Source of the DNA: Thermococcus celericrescens
Lineage (GTDB): Archaea; Methanobacteriota_B; Thermococci; Thermococcales; Thermococcaceae
NCBI RefSeq assembly: GCF_001484195.1
Contig: NZ_LLYW01000008.1
Location: 35,941-99,940 of the forward strand
Length of the DNA: 64,000 nt
Reading direction: 5' to 3'
Of the stretch, positions 51,660 through 60,998 are shown piece by piece. The notes under the pieces were generated by a model that ran no database searches, was not told the origin of the DNA, and worked only from the letters and a program-made list of their open reading frames with translations. How positions within the stretch are numbered: position 1 is the first letter of the stretch; each line of letters starts with the position of its first letter. A program made the translations under genes and the position numbers.

Positions 51660-52970
51660 TTAACTAACACCACGAACCAGTTCAAGCAAAGACCTGACTA
51701 CCGGCAACTCAAGAAAGAGGAACACTCCAAACGCCATCAGGAGAAGGTACTTTGATACGAAAACACTCGCTTGGAGAATCAGTGCGGCAATGAGGGGGAG
51801 ATAAACATGGGGAGAGATCCCAAGCAAGCTCTTTGAGTAATAAACCACGCCGGCAAGGATGGTCGCATACGCCAATAAAAGACCCCCCATCACACCCACA
51901 GACCCCATAACGGGCACCAGAAGGAGCCATGAAACGAGAGCCACCCCCGCTCCAAGGAGAGAAACCAGGGTCCCGCGTTTTACGTAGGCAGTGGAGTTGA
52001 GGGCCACTATACTTGGGTTGTACGCCACATAAATTTCAATGGCCATCAGGGCCAGGTAGAAAGATGGGCCGATTTCAAATCCAAAGACCGCTGACAGAAT
52101 TTCCCTGCCGAAAATCATGAGGATGAAAACCAGACTCCCAGTGATTAACACTATAAACTCCGTAACCTTCTCCGCCAGGTTTTTAACGTATCCGCTCTCG
52201 GCCCGACCGTGTTTATACGAGAACATTGGCATTATCGCGGACTGAAGAACCTGGGGGATGTACGTCAGCAAAAAAACTGCGGAGAGAACAGCGGACACTT
52301 CTCCAGCAGCCTCAGACCCAAGAAGACGCTCGCTCATGAAGTAGGGCCCCTGAACCAGAAAGACCCCCGACAGGGTTCCCAAGAAAGCGAAAGAGGAATA
52401 CGTAACCATCAGCCTGAGGTATTCCCAGCGAGGCCGTACCACAAAGCCAGCGACCCATAGGTACACGGCGGAGACAAAGGCTATAACGCCCAGGAAAACC
52501 AGGTATGGCGCAAAGACATCGGGAACAAGGAATCCTAAGGCAAATCCAATGAAGGAGACCACTATCACATACGCGTAGTGCTCCCCCCGGTGAATCCCGT
52601 ACAGGAAGCTCCGAAAGGTCAGCTGAACAGCGCGGAAGACAGCCAGCAGGGAAAGGTACATGTTGAGCGGAAGGAGCAACAATCCAATAACGGGCATCAA
52701 AAACGCGGGCAGGGTAATGGAACGCACGGCATCTATGTCATCCCTCCCAAGGAACTCCGAGGAATACTTACCGAGGGCCACTGCAAAAAAGCTCAGCGGT
52801 ATTGCCACAAAAAACGCCTTTGAGATGAGTGAATTGGCCGTTCCGAGAACGTCCACGCCAAATCGTCTGGCTATTATTACACTATACAGGAACCTGCTGA
52901 GGCCCGTTATTCCAAGGGCAACTATGGAAGCCAGGGAGTGACGTAGCAGGACCCTACGTTCATAGCTCAT
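51660..52970 (-). CDS. polysaccharide flippase (Wzx/MATE-like)
   Basis: 436 aa with about 12-14 membrane helices. The start LLRHSLASIVALGITGLSRFLYSVIIARRFG is the typical first-helix region of oligosaccharide flippases of the MOP superfamily, with FFAVALGKYSSEFLG in the second. It would translocate lipid-linked sugars across the membrane. ATG 52970 lies shortly after a TATA-like GTTAAAATCC (about 52992), probably leaderless. No glycosyltransferases adjoin it. Confidence 0.85.
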   Translation of the reverse strand: MSYERRVLLRHSLASIVALGITGLSRFLYSVIIARRFGVDVLGTANSLISKAFFVAIPLSFFAVALGKYSSEFLGRDDIDAVRSITLPAFLMPVIGLLLLPLNMYLSLLAVFRAVQLTFRSFLYGIHRGEHYAYVIVVSFIGFALGFLVPDVFAPYLVFLGVIAFVSAVYLWVAGFVVRPRWEYLRLMVTYSSFAFLGTLSGVFLVQGPYFMSERLLGSEAAGEVSAVLSAVFLLTYIPQVLQSAIMPMFSYKHGRAESGYVKNLAEKVTEFIVLITGSLVFILMIFGREILSAVFGFEIGPSFYLALMAIEIYVAYNPSIVALNSTAYVKRGTLVSLLGAGVALVSWLLLVPVMGSVGVMGGLLLAYATILAGVVYYSKSLLGISPHVYLPLIAALILQASVFVSKYLLLMAFGVFLFLELPVVRSLLELVRGVS

Positions 52971-52995
52971 GGAAATAATAAACAGGTGCCGGATT

Positions 52996-53295
52996 TTAAC
53001 CTTTGTGGAATCCCAGCGCAAAGCCTCCAGCGAAAGCGGCGGTACCGGGCAGGAGAGCTATGAACTTCTGGCTCGCGGTCATTATTTCGTGCGTCCAGTC
53101 GCCAACGAGATTGAAGAGTCTGTCCTTATCGATTATGAGAACACCCTTCTGTTCAAGCCACAGCAAACTGGCAACGTAGGCACCGATGAGAGCAAGTGCC
53201 AGCTTCATCATTTTTTTGACGGCGTAGCCGGTTACAAACCCAACCACCGCCCCAACTCCCATGTCGCCCATCATAGCGTTCAGGTCGAACTCCAT
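52996..53295 (-). CDS. FUN14-family membrane protein
   Basis: 99 aa. Gly-rich membrane segment VGAVVGFVTGYAVKKMMKLA, a second segment LALIGAYVASLLW, and a closing AAFAGGFALGFHKG, the pattern of FUN14 proteins. Function in archaea unknown. ATG 53295 follows GGGTGGT. Confidence 0.85.
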   Translation of the reverse strand: MEFDLNAMMGDMGVGAVVGFVTGYAVKKMMKLALALIGAYVASLLWLEQKGVLIIDKDRLFNLVGDWTHEIMTASQKFIALLPGTAAFAGGFALGFHKG

Positions 53296-53347
53296 TCTAC
53301 CACCCTAAAATCCTTGCACTTCATCGGATAAAAACTTGTTGCCAAAA

Positions 53348-53362
53348 CGTTTAAATTAAACG
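53348..53362. promoter_or_regulatory. 15-bp palindrome at the divergent padR promoter
   Basis: CGTTTAA-A-TTAAACG, a perfect palindrome that includes the TATA-like TTTAAATT. Lies between fun14 (minus) and padR (plus); a probable PadR operator. Confidence 0.5.
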
Positions 53363-53402
53363 GAGCCAAAATATTTACAGATCATAAAAGTCGGGTGAGA
53401 GC

Positions 53403-53732
53403 ATGACAACCCCCATGGAAAGGCTCAAGAACAAGATAACTAAAGAGGTTCTCTGGCTGTACATACTCCGGCTACTGCGGGAGAGGCCCATGTACGCCTA
53501 CGAACTGAAAGAGAGGATAAGGGAGGCGTTCAACTTCGAGCCCGCGACCGTCAGCTCATACGTTGTCCTCTACAAGCTCGAGAAAGATGGGTACGTTACC
53601 GCGGAGTGGCAGGAGAGCCAGACGGGAAAACCCTCCAGGAAGTACTACAAGCTCACCCCTGAGGGAGAGAGGCTCCTTGAGGATGGAATAGATTTTCTTG
53701 AGGACATGGTTGAGAAGCTGAAAGGTGCCTGA
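53403..53732 (+). CDS. PadR-family transcriptional regulator
   Basis: 109 aa. PadR winged helix: YILRLLRERPMYAYELKERI, then VSSYVVLYKLEKDGYVTAEW and PSRKYYKLTPEGERLLE, and a short C-terminal dimerisation helix. Likely regulates its own promoter or a membrane transporter. GGGTGAG before ATG 53403. Confidence 0.93.
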   Translation: MTTPMERLKNKITKEVLWLYILRLLRERPMYAYELKERIREAFNFEPATVSSYVVLYKLEKDGYVTAEWQESQTGKPSRKYYKLTPEGERLLEDGIDFLEDMVEKLKGA

Positions 53733-53835
53733 AGGGGGCAACCTCGCCCGCAAATAATTTTTGCGTTTCTGCACGGTCTTCCAGAAAAGCATAGAATTGA
53801 GAAGCATAGAAATAGGGAAGCAAAAGATTGGGACT

Positions 53836-53994
53836 TCAGCGTCCCATTCCACCGCGCGGCTCTCTCGCCTTCGGGCGGAGACCCTTGTAGCCGCACTTCC
53901 TGCACTTCTTGGCCTTCCACGGGTTAGTGGCACCGCAGCGCATGCACACGTACTTCCTAAAGATTCTGGCCTCAGCCTCGGGGAATCTCGCCAT
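53836..53994 (-). CDS. rpl40e: 50S ribosomal protein L40e
   Basis: 52 aa, below the ORF cut-off. [21 protein letters not shown] with zinc ribbon CMRCG ... CRKCG, as in archaeal L40e. ATG 53994 follows GGTGATCAC. Cotranscription with the tRNA-Leu upstream is possible. Confidence 0.9.
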   Translation of the reverse strand: MARFPEAEARIFRKYVCMRCGATNPWKAKKCRKCGYKGLRPKAREPRGGMGR

Positions 53995-54055
53995 CGTGAT
54001 CACCTCATGATCTTAAACCGTCTTCACCTACACGACTCGGCTTTTAAAGCTTTGG

Positions 54056-54140
54056 TGCGGGGGACGGGATTCGAACCCGCGTAGCCCTTCGGCAGCGGAT
54101 CTTAAGTCCGCCCCCTTTGGCCAGGCTCGGGCACCCCCGC
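54056..54140 (-). tRNA. tRNA-Leu (anticodon TAA)
   Basis: Acceptor GCGGGGG/CCCCCGC, discriminator A; anticodon stem GCGGA/TCCGC around CTTAAGA gives TAA; long variable arm; T-loop TTCGAAT. Shares the acceptor with tRNA-Leu(CAA), but differs inside the attachment-site region. Confidence 0.95.
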
Positions 54141-54180
54141 GCGAGGGAGTGTAAAGCGAGGGGCGTTAAAAATCTTCCCC

Positions 54181-54786
54181 TCAGGTCCTGATAATCCTCA
54201 TCTCGAAGTCCTCGACCGGAACCTTGAAGTCCTCCCTGCTCTCGATCTCCTTCCTGTTGTAGAGTATCTCCCTCGCGAGGATCCAGTAGATGAGAGCAAG
54301 GGCCTTCCTACCCTTGTTGTTGGTCGGGATCGCAACGTCAACGTAGCTGAGGAAGTTCTCAGTGTCGACGAGGGCCACTATCGGTATGCCGATCTCGATG
54401 GCCTCCTTCATGGCCTGGTGGTCGGCCCTCGGGTCGGTGACTATGAGGACGTCCGGCTCCATGAAGTTCTTGACCTGCGGGTTGGTCATGGTTCCCGGGA
54501 GGAAACGGCCGGGTATCGAGCGGACACCGGTAACGTCACCGAACTTCTTGACCGGCTTCTGGCCGTAGAGCCTGACGCTGACGGCGAGAATGTTCTCGGG
54601 GTCGAACTTGGCGAGGAACTTGCCAGCAACGCGGAGCCTCTCGTCGGTCTTCCTGACGTCAAGCACGTAGAGGCCGTCCTGCCTGACACGGTAAATAAAC
54701 CTCTTCATGTCCTGGGTCTTCTGCTGGGTTCCGATGTGGACACCGGCAGCAAGGTACTGGTCGAGTGGAACGAGGTATTCCTCCAT
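54181..54786 (-). CDS. rps2: 30S ribosomal protein S2
   Basis: 201 aa. [13 protein letters not shown] near the start, then [29 protein letters not shown] and [18 protein letters not shown] are conserved S2 segments. Downstream of rpoK and the enolase-like gene in the usual Thermococcales order. ATG 54786 with GGAGGTG. Confidence 0.97.
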   Translation of the reverse strand: MEEYLVPLDQYLAAGVHIGTQQKTQDMKRFIYRVRQDGLYVLDVRKTDERLRVAGKFLAKFDPENILAVSVRLYGQKPVKKFGDVTGVRSIPGRFLPGTMTNPQVKNFMEPDVLIVTDPRADHQAMKEAIEIGIPIVALVDTENFLSYVDVAIPTNNKGRKALALIYWILAREILYNRKEIESREDFKVPVEDFEMRIIRT

Positions 54787-54799
54787 TCTTCACACCTCC

Positions 54800-55825
54800 T
54801 CATCCTTCAAAGGTTATTATCCTACCCCTTTCACCCAAATCTTCGGCTATGCGAATAAGCTCGTTCAGCTTGGCGATGGAATCCCTGCGGAGCACCATCG
54901 CCGGACAGCGAAGGCCCACGGCAACGTGGGCCAGGGCCTCGTCGGAGGACTCGTAGCGAGCCTCCGCGAGGATGGGGGTTATCCTCTCCGACTTCGCGTC
55001 GTTCACGAGGTTGTATAAGTCGGTGAGCGTGCCTAGGTTTATCGGCTTTATCGACAGGGCGTTGTAGTAGCGCCTGTCCAGTATGTCCTTCTCGCGGAAG
55101 AGGTGCTCGCCGTCAACGAACACCTCGTGGGTGCCAGCGATTAGCTCGAGGAACAGCCCCTCATCGCCGAGGGGCTTTATGTAGGCCACGTTGTTGTCCT
55201 CGACTACGGAGAGCACTTCCTCCATATCCATTGGAACCCTCTGCACGAGGCCGAGGGCAACCTCGAGGCCGAGTTCGTCGGTTGCTTTCTCGGTGGCCTT
55301 CGAGAAGGCCTCCACAGTACCGGCCTCTGCATGTTCAAGGACCTTGTTAACCGCATCGACGACGTCGGTTATCTCCATGAGGTCCCTGACCATGACGTAG
55401 TAGTCGAAGGCCTCACCGCTCGCAATCTCAAGGATTGGAACCGGAAGCTCGGTGGTGAAGGTTCCGCCGATGTAGTTGTAGAGGGGCATCCTCTTGACGC
55501 TTGCGGCCGCTTTGGCGACCGCTATTGAGACCGCCAGCGCGGTGTTTGCCCCGATGTGGCTGAAGTTCTCGGTGCCGTCTATCTCCCAGAGGTAGCTGTC
55601 TATGAGCTCCTGCTCGCTCGAGTCGAATCCTATGAGTTCCGGCCCGATTATCTCGTCGACCTCGCTCACAGCGCGGTGAGCCTCTGCTATGTAGAGGCTC
55701 GGGTTCTCGTCCACGGGCGCGGCAAAGCGGCCGAAGCCAGAGCTCGTCACAACGTCTACTTCAACGGAGTATCTGCCACCCTTGAGCACCGCAACCCTGC
55801 CGATCACGTTCTCTATCACGGTCAT
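54800..55825 (-). CDS. enolase-like protein, catalytic residues altered
   Basis: 341 aa against about 430 for true enolases. Recognisable relics: NTALAVSIAVAKAAASVKRMPLYNYIGG and IKPINLGTLTDLYNLVNDAK (corresponding to KVNQIGTLTE), followed by ARYESSDEALAHVAVGL in place of SHRSGETTD. The loop with the catalytic Glu pair and the SHRSGE motif are degenerate, so enolase activity is unlikely; this paralogue sits in the ribosomal cluster of Thermococcales. Its role is unknown. Confidence 0.85.
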   Translation of the reverse strand: MTVIENVIGRVAVLKGGRYSVEVDVVTSSGFGRFAAPVDENPSLYIAEAHRAVSEVDEIIGPELIGFDSSEQELIDSYLWEIDGTENFSHIGANTALAVSIAVAKAAASVKRMPLYNYIGGTFTTELPVPILEIASGEAFDYYVMVRDLMEITDVVDAVNKVLEHAEAGTVEAFSKATEKATDELGLEVALGLVQRVPMDMEEVLSVVEDNNVAYIKPLGDEGLFLELIAGTHEVFVDGEHLFREKDILDRRYYNALSIKPINLGTLTDLYNLVNDAKSERITPILAEARYESSDEALAHVAVGLRCPAMVLRRDSIAKLNELIRIAEDLGERGRIITFEG

Positions 55826-55831
55826 CTCTCA

Positions 55832-56005
55832 TCAGCTCGGCCTTATTACGGTGAGCGGGATTATTCCTTTCTCAAACTCGAGCATCGCGGCGTCGAGCGG
55901 CGTGATTCCTTCTGGGACGTCGATGAGTATGGGCGCACCCATCGCTATCTGGAGGGCCCTTGCTCCGATGATACGGGCCTTCTCAAAGCGGGTATACTTA
56001 AACAT
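55832..56005 (-). CDS. rpoK: RNA polymerase subunit K (Rpo6)
   Basis: 57 aa. FKYTRFEKARIIGARALQIAMGAP is the core of the RpoK/Rpb6 family, and IPLTVIRP the end. Start ATG 56005 rather than 56029, matching family length. Six bases before the enolase-like gene. Confidence 0.95.
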   Translation of the reverse strand: MFKYTRFEKARIIGARALQIAMGAPILIDVPEGITPLDAAMLEFEKGIIPLTVIRPS

Positions 56006-56057
56006 GACTACCACCCCTGCCTTCCACATTCCGCATCAAACATCCATTGCAAACATT

Positions 56058-56135
56058 TGGTGGGGCCGCCGGGATTTGAACCCGGGTCTCCGGCACCCCA
56101 AGCCGGGAGGATAGACCAAGCTACCCCACGGCCCC
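56058..56135 (-). tRNA. tRNA-Pro (anticodon GGG)
   Basis: Acceptor GGGGCCG/CGGCCCC, discriminator A, encoded CCA; anticodon stem CCGGC/GCCGG around TTGGGGT gives GGG; T-loop TTCAAAT. Confidence 0.95.
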
Positions 56136-56151
56136 CCAAGAAGTGCGGTTT

Positions 56152-56349
56152 TTAATACACCCTGTACTTCATGGCGCTATCCACGAGCTCGACGTGGCTG
56201 AGGAGGGTCCTCCTGCAGCAGTATCTTTCGATCCCGAGGTCGTCGAGCACCCTCTCGGGATCCTCGCCCTTCTCAACGCGGGCCTTAAACTCGTAGTATT
56301 TGTCTCCTATGACCTTTCCACACGTGAAGCACCTGACGGGGACTATCAC
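56152..56349 (-). CDS. rpoN: RNA polymerase subunit N (Rpo10)
   Basis: 65 aa zinc-bundle protein with CFTCGK near residue 6 and CCRR near residue 43. Start GTG 56349 gives MIVPVRCF, matching the family; GGTGAT stands upstream, so GTG 56358 is less likely. Confidence 0.95.
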   Translation of the reverse strand: MIVPVRCFTCGKVIGDKYYEFKARVEKGEDPERVLDDLGIERYCCRRTLLSHVELVDSAMKYRVY

Positions 56350-56387
56350 CCGTATCACCTTCTCGAATGAATATTAAAGGAAAGCCA

Positions 56388-56795
56388 TCAGCGGTAGGAC
56401 TTCTGCCTCTTGGCGCGCGGACCCTTGGTTGAGCGGTTGGGCTTGTGCATCTCGGTTCTCCTGCTGTCGCCGACGAGCATGGTCCTGTCGTACTTCATGA
56501 ACTTGTCCTTGAGGTTCATGTCATTGGTCCACTCGACGAGAGCCCTGGCTATGGCAACCCTAGCGGCCTCGGCCTGTCCCATGAAGCCTCCGCCCTCGAC
56601 CTTGACGTCTATGTCAACCTTGCCAACTATCTCCTCTCCGGCGAGGACGAGCGGCTCCATGATGGTGAAGCGCGCTATCTCCGGCTCGATTATCTCAACC
56701 GGCTTGTGGTTGATCCTGACGCGACCCTTTCCTTCCCTGATGGTGGCCCTCGCGATGGCCGTCTTCCTCTTACCAGCAGTCTGGATGACCTTCAT
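56388..56795 (-). CDS. rps9: 30S ribosomal protein S9
   Basis: 135 aa. [21 protein letters not shown] at the start, [22 protein letters not shown], and the basic end [11 protein letters not shown]. Twelve bases after rpl13 in the operon. Confidence 0.97.
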   Translation of the reverse strand: MKVIQTAGKRKTAIARATIREGKGRVRINHKPVEIIEPEIARFTIMEPLVLAGEEIVGKVDIDVKVEGGGFMGQAEAARVAIARALVEWTNDMNLKDKFMKYDRTMLVGDSRRTEMHKPNRSTKGPRAKRQKSYR

Positions 56796-56806
56796 CTTCT
56801 CTCACC

Positions 56807-57235
56807 TCAGAACTTTCCACCGAGGAACTTGGCAACCTCGCCAACGGTAACGTACTTCGGGGTTGCGATCCTCGAGCTGTGGGCCTCGCTTATGGTCTCA
56901 AGCTCCCTGCCCTCGAACTCCTTCGGAACGCCGACGTAAACCTTGAGCCTCTTGAAGGCCTTCCTTCCGCGGTCGGTCTTCCAGGGGAGCATTCCCCTGA
57001 CGGTTCTCCTGACTATCTCGTCGCTCCTCTTCGGGTAGAACGGACCCTTCCTCGGGTTGGTCCTGGTCCTCAGTCCGGTCCTCTGCTTGTACTTGGCGAA
57101 GATGTCCTCGCGGTTTCCGGTGATGATGGCCTTCTCGGCGTTGACTATGACGATTTCCTCGCCCTCAAGGAGCATCTTGGCGACCTTCGAGGCGAGCCTT
57201 CCGAGTATGAGTCCCTCAGCGTTAATTATCCTCAT
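56807..57235 (-). CDS. rpl13: 50S ribosomal protein L13
   Basis: 142 aa. [32 protein letters not shown] and [21 protein letters not shown] are family signatures. Follows rpl18e by 6 bases. Confidence 0.97.
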   Translation of the reverse strand: MRIINAEGLILGRLASKVAKMLLEGEEIVIVNAEKAIITGNREDIFAKYKQRTGLRTRTNPRKGPFYPKRSDEIVRRTVRGMLPWKTDRGRKAFKRLKVYVGVPKEFEGRELETISEAHSSRIATPKYVTVGEVAKFLGGKF

Positions 57236-57241
57236 GGCCCA

Positions 57242-57607
57242 TCACTCCATTATGATTACTCCACTACCCTTCGGGTTTCTCTCGATGAGCTCCTCAATCG
57301 TGAGGACCTCTCCACCGGCCTCGACTATCTTCTTCTTGGCAGTCTCGCTGAACTTCCAAGCGGCAACGGTGACCTTGTGCTCGAGCTTTCCTGCACCGAG
57401 GACGTTTCCGGGAACGATGACGGTGTCGCCGTCCTTGGTGTAGCGGTTGATCCTGCTGACGTTCACTTCAGCCCTCTGCCTCCTGGGCCCCTCAAGGCGC
57501 CAGGCAACATCCTTCCATATCTTAACTCCTTCCTCGTTAGACTTCTTTCTGAGGTAGCGGATGAGCCTCCTCAGGTTGATGTCAGTGGGTCCGGTTCTCT
57601 TGACCAT
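57242..57607 (-). CDS. rpl18e: 50S ribosomal protein L18e
   Basis: 121 aa from ATG 57607 (MVKRTGPTD), with AGGAGGT 6 bases upstream. [16 protein letters not shown] and [22 protein letters not shown] are conserved. First gene of the rpl18e-rpl13-rps9 run. Confidence 0.96.
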   Translation of the reverse strand: MVKRTGPTDINLRRLIRYLRKKSNEEGVKIWKDVAWRLEGPRRQRAEVNVSRINRYTKDGDTVIVPGNVLGAGKLEHKVTVAAWKFSETAKKKIVEAGGEVLTIEELIERNPKGSGVIIME

Positions 57608-57678
57608 GAACATACCTCCTTAACGCTCTCTCGCAGGTGGGAAACCGACAGGTCCAACGGGGTGAGCGTAAATACTGG

Positions 57679-57763
57679 TGCGGGGGCGGGGATTTGAACC
57701 CCGGAACCCCTACGGGACGGGACCCTGAATCCCGCGCCTTTGGCCAGGCTCGGCTACCCCCGC
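57679..57763 (-). tRNA. tRNA-Leu (anticodon CAG)
   Basis: Acceptor GCGGGGG/CCCCCGC, discriminator A; anticodon stem CGGGA/TCCCG around TTCAGGG gives CAG; long variable arm; T-loop TTCAAAT. Only 1 base from the rpoD stop. Confidence 0.95.
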
Positions 57764-57764
57764 G

Positions 57765-58550
57765 TCAGTCGGACGCTAATTTATGGAGTTCGCTTATAAA
57801 TCTATCGCTCTTCCTCATGAGGATTTTGAGGGCTATGGTCACGATTTCCTCAACCGGAAGTTCCCCATTGGTCTCGACGGTGAAGACAAAGGCGTTAGGT
57901 ACGGTCTCTTCCCTAATCTTCTCCCCCACGTAGGCGTCAAACTTCCGCGGAAGGTAGAACGCCTTGATCGTGGTTATAACGAGCTCCTCGTCGGTTTCCT
58001 CAGCCGGAAGACCGCGCCTCTCGGCGAGCTCCTTGAGCTCCTCCCAGTCGGGAACCTCCTTGCTCACGTGAATCCTGGTGAGGTACTTGTAGTAGACGAA
58101 GCCGGGCTGCCACTTGGCATGGTCCTTTCCGCGGCCGAGTCTTGCATAGGCGTTAAACGTAAGCCTCTGGCCCTCGGCAAGCTTGACTATTGGGATGTTG
58201 GGGTTGGCGGGCTTCACGCCCTCATCGCTGCTCTTAAGGTCACCGGAGTAAACCATTCCGGGACCCTCTGCCTCGAGGGAGAGCGTAACCGTGTACTCGT
58301 CAAGCTCCAGTGAATCGAGGGAGAACCTCTCGTGGGGAGTGGTGAGAGGTATCATACCCACCCTGTGGGCGATTATCTCGTCGAAGAGGGCGGAATCGTT
58401 CTCGAAGAACTCAACCTCATCCACCGCAAAGGTCGGGACGTCCGCGAGGATGGTCCTCCTCAGGGCATTGGCGAAGGGTACATCAACTCCCTCGACGATG
58501 AACTTAATCGAGTCCTCCCTTTTCTCAAGAATCTGAAACTTTGGCTCCAT
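57765..58550 (-). CDS. rpoD: RNA polymerase subunit D (Rpo3)
   Basis: 261 aa, homologue of bacterial alpha and eukaryal Rpb3. [32 protein letters not shown] and [14 protein letters not shown] are signatures. No 4Fe-4S cysteines are seen, so it lacks the cluster found in some archaeal RpoD. Start ATG 58550 follows GGTGAT; ATG 58556 and TTG 58562 are alternatives. Confidence 0.95.
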   Translation of the reverse strand: MEPKFQILEKREDSIKFIVEGVDVPFANALRRTILADVPTFAVDEVEFFENDSALFDEIIAHRVGMIPLTTPHERFSLDSLELDEYTVTLSLEAEGPGMVYSGDLKSSDEGVKPANPNIPIVKLAEGQRLTFNAYARLGRGKDHAKWQPGFVYYKYLTRIHVSKEVPDWEELKELAERRGLPAEETDEELVITTIKAFYLPRKFDAYVGEKIREETVPNAFVFTVETNGELPVEEIVTIALKILMRKSDRFISELHKLASD

Positions 58551-58579
58551 CGGCATCACCAAAAAAGAAGTTGTGGGAA

Positions 58580-59002
58580 TCAGACGCGCCTGCCCCTTCT
58601 TCCGCCCTTCGGCCTGGTGCCGTCGTGCGGAATCGGGGTGGCGTCCTCAACCCTTCCGATCCTGAGGCCGGCCCTGGAGAGGGCACGAATGGCGGCCTGA
58701 GCACCCGGTCCCGGGCTCTTGCTCCTGCTTCCACCGGGGGCGCGGACCTTGATGTGGACTCCGGTGAAGCCCTTCTCCATGGCCTCCTCGGCGGCCCTCC
58801 TGGCGGCTATCATAGCCGCGTACGGAGAGGGCTCGTCCCTGTCGGCCTTGACGACCATACCACCGCTCCACCTGCTGACGGTCTCGGCCCCGGTGAGGTC
58901 GGTGATGTGGATGATGGTGTTGTTGTAGGAGGAGTAGATGTGGGCAACTCCCCACTTCTCCTTCTTCTTAAGGTTAACCTGCTGCTGAACTTCCTCGCTC
59001 AT
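58580..59002 (-). CDS. rps11: 30S ribosomal protein S11
   Basis: 140 aa. [21 protein letters not shown] at the start and [28 protein letters not shown] later are the family signatures. Overlaps rps4 by 4 bases. Confidence 0.97.
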   Translation of the reverse strand: MSEEVQQQVNLKKKEKWGVAHIYSSYNNTIIHITDLTGAETVSRWSGGMVVKADRDEPSPYAAMIAARRAAEEAMEKGFTGVHIKVRAPGGSRSKSPGPGAQAAIRALSRAGLRIGRVEDATPIPHDGTRPKGGRRGRRV

Positions 59003-59541
59003 GAGGCCTCACCCTGCTTAGCCTGTTCAATAACCATCCTCTCGGGGTGGCTCTCCTTAGCGAAAGGAGAGGTCTTTGAATAGGTTATGGTGTCTTCCTC
59101 CTCCCTGAGGACGAGGTAGCCAGGAGAGCGTATTATCTGGCCGTTTATCTCGATGTGGCCGTGAACTATGAGCTGCCTGGCCTGTCCAATGGTCCTGGCG
59201 AGGCCCTTCTTGTAGACGAGAGTCTGAAGGCGCCTGTCGAGGACGTCCTCAACCGTCAGGGAGAGAACGTCATCGAGAGCAGCATCGGCCGGAAGGAGGC
59301 CGAGCCTGTTGAGCCTCTGGAGGAGCTGGACCTTCTCGATCTCAGCCTGCCTGCCGCGGGCGGCAAGGAGGCGCCTGGCCCTACGCCTGAACTCCTTGAG
59401 CTGGGTCTCGTGCCTCCAGAGCTCCTTCTTGTTCTTGAGGGCGTACTTCTTCATGAGGACTCTCTCGCGGTCGAGCCTCTCCTTAATCCAGGGGTGAGAG
59501 GGAGTCTCGTACCTCTTCCTCTGCCTCTTGGGGTCTCCCAT
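58999..59541 (-). CDS. rps4: 30S ribosomal protein S4
   Basis: 180 aa. N-terminal basic domain [14 protein letters not shown] and S4 RNA-binding domain [28 protein letters not shown]. Ten bases after rps13. Confidence 0.97.
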   Translation of the reverse strand: MGDPKRQRKRYETPSHPWIKERLDRERVLMKKYALKNKKELWRHETQLKEFRRRARRLLAARGRQAEIEKVQLLQRLNRLGLLPADAALDDVLSLTVEDVLDRRLQTLVYKKGLARTIGQARQLIVHGHIEINGQIIRSPGYLVLREEEDTITYSKTSPFAKESHPERMVIEQAKQGEAS

Positions 59542-59551
59542 CTACATCACC

Positions 59552-60001
59552 TCACTTCTTCCTTCTGCTCACACCGAGGGTGCTGCCGTGCCTGAAGTTC
59601 GACCTGGTCCTCTGGCCGCGGAGCGGGAGGCCGAGCTCGTGCCTTATGCCGCGGTAAGCGCGTATTCTCCTGAGCCTGTTGACGTCCTCACGCCAGGCCA
59701 TGACGAGCTTGGCGGTAATGAGGTGCATGTCCTTGCCGGTCTCGTAGTCCTTCCGCCTGTTAACGGCCCAGGCGGGTATACCGTGGGCGATCGGGTCTTC
59801 GAGCACCTTCTCAATCTTCTTGACCTGCTCGTCGGTCAGGTAACCGGTCTTCATGTACGGGTCGATCCCTGCAACCCTGAGCACCATAGTGGCGAAGTTT
59901 ATGCCTATACCCCTGATGCCCGTGAGGGCCCATCTCAGCTGCTTATTTCCGTTCAAATCAACTCCCGCTACACGGACTATGTGTCTGAAGTTGTCCGTCA
60001 T
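59552..60001 (-). CDS. rps13: 30S ribosomal protein S13
   Basis: 149 aa. [20 protein letters not shown] and the C-terminal [23 protein letters not shown] are conserved. First gene of rps13-rps4-rps11-rpoD. Confidence 0.97.
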   Translation of the reverse strand: MTDNFRHIVRVAGVDLNGNKQLRWALTGIRGIGINFATMVLRVAGIDPYMKTGYLTDEQVKKIEKVLEDPIAHGIPAWAVNRRKDYETGKDMHLITAKLVMAWREDVNRLRRIRAYRGIRHELGLPLRGQRTRSNFRHGSTLGVSRRKK

Positions 60002-60040
60002 TACGAATACACCTCCATCTCAATCCTTCAGAGAGGATTT

Positions 60041-60127
60041 TGGCGCCGGGACGGGGATTTGAACCCCGGTGTCCAAGCGGACACGGGCTCTCAAGGCCCG
60101 CGCCATCCCAGGCTAGGCGATCCCGGC
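60041..60127 (-). tRNA. tRNA-Ser (anticodon TGA)
   Basis: Acceptor GCCGGGA/TCCCGGC, discriminator G, encoded CCA; anticodon stem CGGGC/GCCCG around CTTGAGA gives TGA; long variable arm; T-loop TTCAAAT. Its first 15 bases code for the end of the overlapping methyltransferase frame. Confidence 0.95.
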
Positions 60128-60700
60128 ATACACGCGGTAGCCGCTCCCCTTCGCCAGCTCTCTCACTTCGGTGAAGTGGACATCCATTAGAGCCTTAATA
60201 TACTTTGCCCCCTGCTTCGTCTTGATAACCAGTTGCAGGAGGCCTCCATCGTTGAGATGCCGGGGAGCGTTTATAACTATTTCCCTCAGCACTTCCTTCC
60301 CCGCGTGCACCGGGGGATTAGTGATGATCGCGTTGAACCTTTCGCCCCTGACGGGCTCGTAGAGGCTTCCCCACCTCACCTCGGCGTTTCTAACGCCGTT
60401 GATTTTTAAGTTTTTCCTCGCCATCCCCACCGCGCGCCTGTTCACGTCGGTCATGACGACGTAGTCCACGAAGCGGGACGCAACTATGCCTATCGCACCG
60501 TAGCCGCACCCTAAATCGAGCACTCGCCACCCCTCATCGATTATCATGCTCTCTATGAGCAGTTCCGTTCCCCTATCGAGCTTCCCGAAGGAGAAGACTC
60601 CGCTGGCCGTGACGAACTTGAAACAGTGCCCCCTAACGCATACCTCTATGGTCTTAGTCTTCAGCGGGACGTTGGGCTCTTCGGAGTAGTAGTGGCTCAT
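60113..60700 (-). CDS. RsmC-like rRNA/tRNA methyltransferase
   Basis: 195 aa. SAM motif VLDLGCGYGAIGIVASR near residue 60 and the amino-methyltransferase motif ITNPPVHAG near residue 125, as in RsmC-type guanine-N2 methyltransferases acting on rRNA. Start ATG 60700, 25 bases after the TATA CTTTATAAAC, leaderless. Its last codons and TAG stop lie within the tRNA-Ser 5' end, so both RNAs share DNA. Confidence 0.9.
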   Translation of the reverse strand: MSHYYSEEPNVPLKTKTIEVCVRGHCFKFVTASGVFSFGKLDRGTELLIESMIIDEGWRVLDLGCGYGAIGIVASRFVDYVVMTDVNRRAVGMARKNLKINGVRNAEVRWGSLYEPVRGERFNAIITNPPVHAGKEVLREIVINAPRHLNDGGLLQLVIKTKQGAKYIKALMDVHFTEVRELAKGSGYRVYAGIA

Positions 60701-60739
60701 GTGGGGTGGTTCGTTGATGGGTTTATAAAGGTGAACCCC

Positions 60740-60985
60740 CGGCCAAGCGCCAGAGGGTGTCCCCCGCAACGGCCCCGGCGAGCATGAACACCGTTCCAAG
60801 TGACATAACAACTGACCTCCTCCCCGCCCTGAAGGGCGAGGCTTTCAGAAGAGGAGTGCTCAAGAACACCGAGGAGCAGAAAGAGCAGAACATCGAGCCA
60901 GAACCAGAGGAGGACAAACCTTACGAGGAGCATTACCCCTCGAGGCTCCACCGGGGAAGAAAAGGCATCAAAAAGCAGTGAGAGT
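60740..60985. other. degenerate intergenic DNA with gene fragments
   Basis: On the minus strand, 60740-60809 encodes a short hydrophobic fragment (SLGTVFMLAGAVAGDTLW), and on the plus strand the part after the IS-type hairpin encodes an acidic/basic stretch (EEQKEQNIEPEPEEDKPYEE). Neither has a good start. Probably remnants joined by a past insertion. Confidence 0.35.
60814..60850. mobile_element. solitary IS200/IS605-type end
   Basis: CTCCCCGCCCTGAAGGGCGAGG with perfect CGCCCT/AGGGCG stem (60825-60838) followed by CTTTCAGAAG, the same type of hairpin as at the ends of the 29041-29450 insert. No transposase is near. Confidence 0.5.
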
Positions 60986-60998
60986 CGAGACAAATCCC

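Noticed and set aside
54056..57763. Other tRNA-Leu genes as att sites
   Set aside because: Only tRNA-Leu(CAA) matches the 45-bp repeat exactly; TAA and CAG genes differ in the anticodon arm and D-arm region.
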